From assembly GCA_000969725.1 (NCBI GenBank), contig JXSR01S018702.1: a stretch of DNA of 20,840 nt; one strand, given 5' to 3'. Positions 19,201 to 20,840 of this stretch are shown piece after piece. Position 1 is the first letter of the stretch; each line of letters starts with the position of its first letter. Position numbers and translations under genes: made by a program. The notes under the pieces were generated by a model. It did not search any database. It saw only the letters and a program-made list of their open reading frames with translations, and was not told the origin of the DNA. Origin of the DNA: Ophiothrix spiculata (Eukaryota > Echinodermata > Ophiuroidea > Amphilepidida > Ophiotrichidae).

Positions 19201-19387
19201 TTTAAATAGAGTTCACTTTGATGACCTTTTTCCTATCAAAACCCTTACCTGATGTTACTGGTTTTGGTATCAATAGGGTGCTTGTTGTGTATCCTCTCTG
19301 CTGCATAAATCTGGATGATGGCCCCTGGGTGATAGTTCTGATAGATCTTTACTACCGTAGGGTAAACAGCCTTGTCAAATGATACAT
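1138..19387 (-). CDS. FBXL4: FBXL4 orthologue, partial gene, six internal exons
   Basis: This is an F-box/LRR protein. In animals FBXL4 is the substrate receptor of an SCF (SKP1-CUL1) ubiquitin ligase at the mitochondrial outer membrane, where it limits mitophagy by promoting turnover of the receptors BNIP3 and NIX. The coding order is 19387-19249, 17964-17869, 11443-11349, 9019-8898, 5948-5808, 1247-1138. Every junction has GT..AG, the intron phases (2, 2, 1, 0, 0) fit together, and the joined 703 nt have no stop. Diagnostic matches to vertebrate FBXL4 are VYPT...YHPGA, KYYTELD, GNGYFD.LP, LQLDLQPYW-like (here LDLQPYW) and LSLSW. The window encodes about 235 of roughly 620 expected residues: the end of the discoidin-like domain, a linker, the F-box and the first LRR. 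Both ends of the gene are outside. FBXL4 is the only FBXL family member I know with this N-terminal domain, so the orthology call is strong. Confidence 0.93.
1541..1684. mobile_element. Palindromic MITE, 144 bp
   Basis: Perfect 14-bp terminal inverted repeats, GTTTATTCAGAGTC at 1541-1554 and its complement at 1671-1684. Similarity continues inward with a few mismatches and an indel to the shared core CGCGCAGTC (arms of about 55 bp). Its CpG content is higher than the flanks. It is non-coding, though both strands happen to be open over most of it. No clear target duplication is seen. Confidence 0.7.
2254..2569. mobile_element. Non-autonomous TIR element, about 316 bp
   Basis: Ends are CCAGGCCCGTAGCCAAG (2254-2270) and the complement of CCAGGCCCCTAGCCAG (to 2569). 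The element is flanked by direct copies of TAAATA (2248-2253 and 2570-2575), a plausible 6-bp target duplication (7 bp if G is shared). The interior is G-run and T-run rich and non-coding. The CCAGGCCCGTAGCC terminus looks like a widespread invertebrate repeat type; family assignment would need a repeat library. Confidence 0.65.
2675..2897. mobile_element. Diverged short TIR element
   Basis: TTGGTCCCGTTATGCCCATG at the left end pairs imperfectly with the complement of the right end, which reads TTGGTTCCACTATCATGC. Both ends continue into GATGC...GC motifs. The interior has three spaced copies of TGTCTTGA (about 2769-2797). The open frames on the minus strand show no family likeness. Support rests only on the inverted ends. 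Confidence 0.4.
2929..4199. mobile_element. Older palindromic element split by a nested insertion
   Basis: The two flanks of the 3028-4079 element are themselves inverted. Left TACTGTATAAG...TTTATTTCACGCT...TTAATTTTCATG mirrors the right end, whose complement reads TACTGTAAACGCC...TTTCGCGCT and, further in, TTAATTTTCATGCTTG. Without the insertion this would be a MITE of about 220 bp carrying several GCGCGAAA motifs. The order of events, older host element then newer insertion, is inferred from the nesting. Confidence 0.55.
3028..4079. mobile_element. Non-autonomous TA-flanked DNA transposon with ~218-bp TIRs
   Basis: Length is 1052 bp. Terminal inverted repeats of about 218 bp (3028-3246 and 3861-4079) begin CCAGGTGTCCCAAAAAATGG and are identical for the first 31 bp, then roughly 85 % alike. 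TA flanks both sides (3026-3027, 4080-4081), as expected for the Tc1/mariner superfamily. The central 600 bp has no transposase-like reading frame, so it must have been moved by an enzyme encoded elsewhere. Confidence 0.85.
4771..4860 (-). repeat. LINE-like 3' end with (TTTAG)n tail
   Basis: On the minus strand the sequence runs GGGAGACCAGTACATTTG, then two AATAAA signals close together, then a TAAAC pentamer repeat. A non-coding 3' end followed by a short tandem tail is typical of CR1/L2-type non-LTR retrotransposons. No reverse transcriptase is left, so the family is not certain. The tail itself, TTTAG x3-4 on the plus strand, is clear. Confidence 0.4.
5339..5408. repeat. Imperfect 22-bp stem-loop repeat
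   Basis: GTGCTGAAGTTGGAGTTGTC (arm 5339-5360) pairs with 5387-5408, three mismatches in 22. Between them a second pairing, ACTC with GAGT, extends the stem around AAGGCGGAGCC. It is GC-richer than its surroundings and looks like a compact mobile hairpin. It sits 400 bp downstream of the F-box exon in the direction of transcription. Confidence 0.5.
5808..5948 (-). CDS. FBXL4: FBXL4 exon (F-box core)
   Basis: The exon is 141 nt, exactly 47 codons, phase 0 at both ends, with acceptor TATTTTTTAG and donor GTAGGT. It encodes GELVQLIFNHLEVSDL, CKAAGTCKLFKQFC and LQFMELDLQPYW. This is a textbook F-box: the helix that contacts SKP1, the D-L-C..A..C motif and the hydrophobic end. LDLQPYW then leads into the LRR solenoid as in vertebrate FBXL4 (LNLQPYW). 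Confidence 0.95.
6068..6283. other. CCGGT-motif cluster
   Basis: Within about 215 bp there are at least eight copies of CCGGT or ACCGG, several as the palindrome ACCGGT, often in the phrase GACACCGGTCAGA or GACGCCGGTGG. The region is richer in CpG than the rest of the intron and has a 92-codon open frame on the plus strand (6021-6299). That frame has no domain I recognise and looks incidental. It lies about 120 bp upstream of the F-box exon in gene orientation. Confidence 0.5.
6686..7157. mobile_element. Foldback DNA element, 472 bp
   Basis: Perfect 18-bp ends: CAGTGGTCGATTTCACTA at 6686-6703 and its complement at 7140-7157. A second inverted pair lies inside: CACTCGTCTAATTCAACTA near 6831 and its near-complement near 7009-7033. 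Both subterminal regions carry GCATCG/GCGATG motifs. It is non-coding. No convincing target duplication is visible. Confidence 0.7.
7311..8361. mobile_element. Non-autonomous TA-flanked DNA transposon with long diverged TIRs
   Basis: Length is 1051 bp. The left end CAGGAAGAGTCAAATTAAAG matches the complement of the right end, CAGGGTGAGTCAAAATAAAG, and both continue TGTAATC. Weaker inverted similarity extends about 190 bp inward (both arms reach TACCCAATTT). TA flanks at 7309-7310 and 8362-8363. CAGGGTGAGTCAAAAT-type ends are typical of mariner-like elements. Open frames of 65 and 129 codons in the middle show no DDE/D transposase motif. Confidence 0.75.
8898..9019 (-). CDS. FBXL4: FBXL4 exon (acidic linker and F-box start)
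   Basis: The exon is 122 nt with acceptor CTACTGTAG and donor GTAAGC. It completes a split Asp codon and then runs for 40 codons, ending in phase 0. The first part is a charged, poorly conserved linker (DEAYINHLKKLSIKDD, then TKETPAEDD). The last part, NGYFDNLP, is the strongly conserved entry into the F-box; the LP.EL F-box signature is cut exactly between P and the next residue by the intron. The open frame continues past the donor to position 8850, but those codons are intronic. Confidence 0.92.
9186..9602. repeat. Minisatellite, 49-bp unit, about 8.5 copies
   Basis: The unit starts ACACTATTACTTAGCAATTC, then carries the palindrome TGCACCAGGTGCA and ends CCTCTGGTT. Repeat starts fall at 9193, 9241, 9290, 9339, 9388, 9437, 9486, 9535 and 9584 (measured at TTACTTAG). 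Spacing is 49 bp except the first step, which is 48. Copies differ at one to four bases, so the array is young. Because 49 is not a multiple of three, the open frames across it are artefacts of repetition. It begins about 165 bp upstream of the linker exon acceptor. Confidence 0.95.
9874..10074. mobile_element. Small TIR element (MITE), about 200 bp
   Basis: AGGGCAATCTACCCGGAGTG at the left mirrors the complement of the right end, AGGGCAATCCACAAGGAAGTG. Pairing continues through ATCCAGATG and GCGCATCT/ACGCATCT, giving imperfect arms of about 45 bp. It is GC-richer than the flanks and non-coding. No target duplication could be fixed. Confidence 0.6.
10153..10273 (-). mobile_element. Penelope-like element fragment, GIY-YIG 3' end
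   Basis: This 121-bp piece is the reverse complement of 13255-13375 with three mismatches and no gaps. On the minus strand it encodes the end of the GIY-YIG endonuclease part of a Penelope-like retroelement (WTQQPTL.RDTGY...), then the sequence after it. Similarity stops abruptly on both sides, exactly at CTGAA on one side. It is too short to function. Confidence 0.75.
10322..10410. repeat. GC-rich dispersed repeat with nested small hairpins
   Basis: It contains two tandem-like hairpins: GGGGCAAAGCCCC (10360-10372) and, shortly after, GGGAGCGAAGCCCC. These are embedded in GGGGTTAAG / GGGGTCAAG phrases. Such 'AAGGGGCAAAGCCCCT' strings are common low-copy repeats in invertebrate genomes. No coding content. 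Confidence 0.45.
10646..11003. mobile_element. Non-coding element flanked by a 13-bp direct repeat
   Basis: TGGGTAAAGACCC occurs directly at both borders (10633-10645 and 11004-11016). The element ends are G-run rich and inverted (CGGGGGGGGGTTC on the left, complement TGGGGGGGAGGTAC on the right). The interior has repeated GACCCC / CCATTTTC / GTTCC phrases with short reading frames that match nothing. A 13-bp duplication is long for a cut-and-paste element and nearly palindromic itself. Confidence 0.55.
11349..11443 (-). CDS. FBXL4: FBXL4 exon (KYYTELD strand)
   Basis: The exon is 95 nt and encodes LLRLILHHSHLKYY followed by TELDSIELVG. This matches the (N)LIRLEFNHS..LEYYTELDAV region of vertebrate FBXL4, the last strand of the N-terminal domain. 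The acceptor is TTTTTTCTGCAG and the donor GTAAAA. Phases are 2 in and 1 out, matching both neighbours exactly. A longer open frame overlaps it on the same strand but is not the coding frame. This is the smallest exon here, and it sits between a 6.4-kb and a 2.3-kb intron and between two inverted Penelope-like fragments. Confidence 0.92.
11566..12110. repeat. Three alternating copies of a TIR-like motif
   Basis: GACCCAAGTCCACTG occurs at 11566-11580 (plus), in reverse complement at 11747-11763, and again plus at 12094-12110. Each plus copy is preceded by ATGCAA..., and the minus copy is followed by its counterpart. The pair 11747/12110 therefore looks like the ends of a 364-bp element, and the 11580 copy like a lone end of a second one. 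Confidence 0.5.
12401..12480. repeat. (AAT)n plus dispersed repeat tail
   Basis: An ATA/AAT microsatellite (12403-12424) runs directly into TTCTGGCATCTATATTGC and TTTTCCAGTGGATACAAAG. This is the kind of conserved tail seen on short interspersed and LINE-derived repeats in marine invertebrates. No coding sequence or polymerase III box remains. Confidence 0.4.
12626..12681 (+). promoter_or_regulatory. Candidate regulatory cluster: CRE and two YY1-like sites
   Basis: A perfect palindromic cAMP response element, TGACGTCA (12626-12633), is followed by two copies of CAAAATGGCGGA (12643-12654 and 12670-12681), 27 bp apart. CAARATGGCGG is the core of the YY1 consensus. Each copy includes an ATG that opens a short frame (12647-12841) with no known domain. 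It may be an intronic enhancer, a hidden promoter or transposon sequence; no transcript evidence is available. Confidence 0.35.
13155..13402 (+). pseudogene. Penelope-like GIY-YIG fragment with 3' tail
   Basis: The frame reads VQIIGREEHFWKRKIKEAMEI, then TQQPTLIRDTGYSLLAIL. This is the conserved C-terminal part of the Penelope-like endonuclease region (typical pattern: (I/V).(D/G)RE..F.RKI.EAI.I....T.NRD.GY). It ends about 20 codons later. The YIGETGR catalytic end and the whole reverse transcriptase are missing, so it is a dead 3' fragment. After the coding end comes a hammerhead-like tail (separate entry). The 13255-13375 part is duplicated in inverse at 10153-10273. Confidence 0.8.
13371..13402 (+). 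ncRNA. Degenerate hammerhead-ribozyme-like motif
   Basis: CTGAATGA, then a stem-loop AGGTT-GAGAG-AACCT, then AGCAAGC. A working hammerhead has CTGATGA, stem II, then GAAA. Here the first box has an inserted A and the second is GCAA. Penelope-like elements are known to carry hammerheads in their terminal repeats, and the position directly after the GIY-YIG fragment fits. The damaged core suggests it no longer cleaves. Confidence 0.5.
13634..13769. mobile_element. Palindromic MITE, 136 bp
   Basis: TTATTCCCTGGTTGTTCTAG on the left mirrors the complement of the right end, TTATCCCCTGTTTGTAAG. Further in, both arms share AAAATATTAATGGTT. The arms are about 47 bp and the spacer about 45 bp. It is AT-rich and non-coding. 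Confidence 0.6.
14092..14385. repeat. Dispersed repeat rich in AATGACCCC
   Basis: A run of spaced phrases, CCAATGACCCCC, TGAATGACCC, CTAATGACCCCC and TGAATGAG, lies after a G-run-rich start (GGGGGGTTGC, GGGCCGGGGGGTC). It resembles the interior style of the 10646-11003 element. Non-coding. Confidence 0.4.
14386..15140. mobile_element. Long foldback element, 755 bp, rich in GTCATTTT
   Basis: Ends are CACTTAAAAATAGGTAGTCA and the complement of CACTTAAAAAAGGTAGTCA. Inside, GGCC(A/T rich)AACAAGTTTGTT..TGGTAACATGC near 14599-14633 is mirrored near 14847-14883, so the whole element can fold into a hairpin. The arms contain many spaced copies of AGTCA/GTCATTTT/TGACTA in both directions. No transposase. 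Confidence 0.7.
15327..15368. repeat. Perfect 18-bp hairpin
   Basis: AAGTACAATTCGAGTACA (15327-15344), loop AATCTG, perfect complement 15351-15368. Upstream are further GAGTACAATT-like copies (about 15266-15326), so the hairpin grew out of a short tandem array of GAGTACAATT(C/T). Non-coding. Confidence 0.85.
16809..16910 (+). repeat. Short direct repeat pair
   Basis: AATATTTATGAGGT occurs at 16809-16822 and 16897-16910, both in a wider AT-rich context with TAATAA following. It could be a target duplication around an 74-bp insert or chance in AT-rich DNA. Confidence 0.3.
17264..17599 (+). repeat. Two diverged direct copies of a 71-bp block
   Basis: ACCCCACCATTTTTATCC...CACCCTGTATGCTG...TTCTCTGAAACCACC (17264-17334) recurs at 17529-17599 as ACCCAACCTTTTTATC...CACCCTTTATACTGG...TTCTCTGAACCCCAC. 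The style (repeated ACCCC/TTTTT phrases) fits a decayed dispersed repeat. No frame is shared. Confidence 0.55.
17869..17964 (-). CDS. FBXL4: FBXL4 exon (WxxLW motif)
   Basis: The exon is 96 nt with acceptor ACAACAG and donor GTAAGT. It starts with the last base of the split Arg codon and ends with two bases of an Asn codon. It reads WHLLWDVPPQTFKEE and then a short hydrophobic strand, KAVVFTAIPKG. It aligns with the vertebrate FBXL4 segment that begins W.(V/I)LW. The other two minus-strand frames contain stops or encode nothing recognisable. Confidence 0.9.
18748..18845. other. CpG-rich patch in AT-rich intron
   Basis: About 100 bp with GCGCGCC, ACACGTGC, ACACGCGC and CACACACGC, in strong contrast to the flanks. 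CCAG(T/C)TACAC(G/A)C occurs near both ends as a direct repeat, which suggests mobile DNA origin. ACACGTG contains an E-box core, so a regulatory role is possible but unsupported. Confidence 0.35.
18938..19195. mobile_element. Pogo/Tigger-like MITE relic
   Basis: It begins TA|CAGTGGAACCTCGTTAAC, the usual terminus of pogo-type MITEs, followed by CTTGGGAC twice. The right end has decayed (AACAAGTTTTGAGAGG in place of the mirrored terminus). Inside, the 47-bp phrase TTTTGTGTTATCAG.GTTTT... plus TTTTGTGTTAACAGA occurs twice, at 19054-19100 and 19124-19169. Non-coding. Confidence 0.6.
19249..19387 (-). CDS. FBXL4: FBXL4 exon (discoidin-like domain, C-terminal part)
   Basis: The exon is 139 nt. 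It begins with two bases that complete a split codon (phase 1 intron upstream) and ends with two bases of a split Arg codon. The acceptor is TTTGCAG and the donor GTAAGG. It encodes VSFDKAVYPTVVKIY followed by YHPGAIIQIYAAE. The VYPT and YHPGA motifs are hallmarks of the FBXL4 N-terminal beta-sandwich, a galactose-binding or discoidin-like fold. This is the most upstream exon I can place; the start codon and mitochondrial targeting region must lie beyond position 20840. Confidence 0.92.
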
Positions 19388-19716
19388 CTGCAAATATTAT
19401 ACAAACATGTATACAAAACATTTTGGAATTAAAAAATAAGAGGATTGGAGATTTTGGACACCAAATAGTTTCCATTTAGTAATTATTTAGAGCCATGAGA
19501 CTTTGTGCATCAGAAATACAAGAAGTGTTGGGGGAAGTATTCAGATTTGAGTTGGGCAGTGGTGTGCCACTGAAGCCTCAAAATCCTTAGACCTATCTAT
19601 AGGGATGATTTTGGCCAAAAAGGTACCAAATTTAGGGATTTTTCTTCAAAAGTAAGCATATATGTTTCAAATCAAAATTTTTAGGGGCTTTCGCCATGCA
19701 AACATTAAGAAATTTG

Positions 19717-19943
19717 GATCAATCAATCAATGATACAAGTACTTGCATAACATATGCATACCCCATGAAGGAGTCTATTCTTACAGGGGACCCACGGCTT
19801 TACGTGACTGTCCGACCACGGAGCAAGTAGAGTAAAGTTTCTTGCTCAAGGAAACAAGGAAACGAAAACCGACTGGCCCGGTGCTCGAACCCACAATCTC
19901 TGTATTACGAGACCCATGCTCTAACCGGTCGGCCACGCTCCCC
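19717..19943 (-). mobile_element. tRNA-derived SINE (tRNA-Thr-like head)
   Basis: On the minus strand it starts GGGGAGCGTGGCC, with A box TGGCCGACCGG (19925-19935) and B box GGTTCGAGCAC (19881-19891), the polymerase III internal promoter. Between them GGTCTCGTAATACAGAG resembles a tRNA-Thr(CGU) anticodon arm. The body contains CTTGAGCAAGAAACTTTACTC, a string shared by many deuterostome SINEs. The 3' end has a short (TGAT)n tail (19717-19734), pointing to mobilisation by a CR1/L2-type LINE. A clear target duplication is not seen. The intact tRNA fold is lost at several pairs. Confidence 0.85.
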
Positions 19944-20254
19944 TCATCTTATATAGTCAGAAATGTTGACTTATGTTTAAGGATTTTTTTGGTAAAAAAA
20001 GGGATCCAAGTTTAAGGATTTCTTATAAAATTAGAGCAGCACCTCACCATTGGGCCAAATATGTGTGTGAGTGCAATCCCCCCCCCCCACCAGTGAAACT
20101 TTTAAGTTGTGAAATCATGTAATTTTATTGTGAAAATTTGCTTATATATTTATTACATGAATATTTCAGTAAATAGTTGAATTGGTAGGATTGTAGAATT
20201 CAAAAATTATAAAATTATGTATGACAAATCCAATTCTACTCACGACTTTCTTTA

Positions 20255-20286
20255 GCTTTCGCCTCTCAGACGGGAGTCTTGATCAC
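20255..20286 (-). ncRNA. Second degenerate hammerhead-like motif
   Basis: Minus strand: GTGATCA, then AGACTCCCGTCTGAGAGGC, then GAAAGC. The GAAA box is intact and a GACTCC/GAGGC stem II can form with a mismatch; the first box should be CTGATGA. It is followed by GCTAAAG..., comparable to GCTACATC after the motif at 13371. It looks like the end of a minus-strand Penelope-like copy whose coding part is gone. Confidence 0.35.
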
Positions 20287-20399
20287 AAGTGATCCACTCC
20301 ACTGGTTTTCCCGCTAAGCTTGTTGATATTCTCACTTCCAGGATTCACAGGTTTTTTTAAGTAGAGTGTCATATATGTGATCAATGAAAAAATTGCCTT

Positions 20400-20840
20400 C
20401 ATCATGGTTGATTGTTGATCTCAACACCATCGACCCGACCGGCTAGCATAAAATTCACTTTCGAAGAGGAAGACCAAGGAAAAATTCCGTTTTTGGACAA
20501 ATTACATGTCAGCAACTAGTGAAATAGTTTATAATATTCTTTGCAAAAACTGCAATAAATCTTACATTGGAGAAACGGGCAGATTGTTTGGGACATGTCT
20601 GAAAGAACACCAGAAGAATGCAGAGACACTCAAAGATTCAAAGTTCACCCGAGCCAGCCGGAAATAATCATTAACAGAGCAACATAAATCCGCTATCACC
20701 GACCATATTGCGCTAAATAACCATGTAATAGACTGGGCCAATGCATCTATTCTCGATAGAGATTCAAACACCTTCACCCGAAAGATCAGAGAGGCTATAC
20801 AGATACGACGCAAGGGGGCACGAACAATCAACCATGATGA
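20400..20840 (+). pseudogene. Penelope-like retroelement, broken RT end and GIY-YIG endonuclease
   Basis: First comes the end of a reverse transcriptase: LNTIDPTG, a one-base shift near 20444, then SIKFTFEEEDQGKIPFLDK. A deletion joins this at about 20520 to the endonuclease: VYNILCKNCNKSYIGETGR, KEH, then SAITDHIALNNHVIDW, ILDRDS and RKIREAIQIRRK. The paired cysteines, YIGETGR and the H...H before IDW are the usual marks of the Penelope-like GIY-YIG domain. An in-frame TAA lies at 20665-20667. The frame runs off the right edge. With a shift, a deletion and a stop it cannot be active. Confidence 0.88.

Larger units (their letters stand above)
17965..19248 (-). other. FBXL4 intron, 1284 bp
   Basis: Donor GTAAGG, acceptor ACAACAG. 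It contains the CpG-rich patch at 18748-18845 and the pogo-like relic at 18938-19195. Nothing recognisable in 18000-18740. Confidence 0.85.
19388..20840 (-). other. FBXL4 upstream intron, right edge (partial)
   Basis: Acceptor TTTGCAG at 19388; the donor is outside. It contains the SINE at 19717-19943, a C-run at 20080-20090 and the Penelope-like remnants from 20238 on. The flanks of the SINE (19600-19700, 19975-20030) carry TTTA(G)GGATTT phrases from a decayed repeat. Confidence 0.75.

Noticed and set aside
19881-19943. Functional tRNA-Thr gene.
   Set aside because: Pol III boxes are present, but the acceptor and D stems do not pair properly and a SINE body follows, so it is a SINE head.

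Overview
This window is AT-rich animal DNA. It is intron-rich, full of short palindromic transposons, and carries a tRNA-derived SINE and Penelope-like retroelement pieces. The repeat types and the protein divergence fit a marine invertebrate, most likely a deuterostome such as an echinoderm or hemichordate. That placement is inferred; nothing here proves the species. There is no sign of a prokaryotic operon, CRISPR array or complete virus.

One host gene is recognisable. It lies on the minus strand and runs across the whole window: a partial orthologue of FBXL4, an F-box/leucine-rich-repeat subunit of an SCF ubiquitin ligase that acts at mitochondria. Six internal coding exons can be placed, in transcript order 19387-19249, 17964-17869, 11443-11349, 9019-8898, 5948-5808 and 1247-1138. 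All have GT donors and AG acceptors, and their phases chain without a break. They total 703 nt: 233 whole codons plus a split codon at each end, with no in-frame stop. They encode the end of the N-terminal discoidin-like domain, a linker, the F-box and the first leucine-rich repeat. The start of the gene lies beyond the right edge. The remaining leucine-rich repeats lie beyond the left edge.

All other sequence is intron, about 97 % of the window, and it is packed with mobile DNA. From left to right: a palindromic MITE (1541-1684); a TIR element with a 6-bp duplication (2254-2569); a 1052-bp long-TIR element inserted inside an older palindromic element (3028-4079 within 2929-4199); a LINE-like tail (4771-4860); a CCGGT-rich patch (6068-6283); a foldback element (6686-7157); a second long-TIR element of 1051 bp (7311-8361); a 49-bp minisatellite (9186-9602); a small MITE (9874-10074); and Penelope-like 3' fragments (10153-10273 minus, 13155-13402 plus) that flank the 95-nt exon as a 97.5 % identical inverted pair. 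Further right are several more foldbacks (13634-13769, 14386-15140), a perfect 18-bp hairpin (15327-15368), a pogo-like relic (18938-19195), a tRNA-Thr-like SINE (19717-19943), and a broken Penelope-like reverse transcriptase/GIY-YIG gene at the right edge.

The most interesting points are two decayed hammerhead-ribozyme-like motifs tied to the Penelope-like pieces, the inverted Penelope pair that brackets a tiny exon and could favour back-splicing, and two unrelated-looking TA-flanked long-TIR elements of almost identical length. No convincing new protein-coding system was found.
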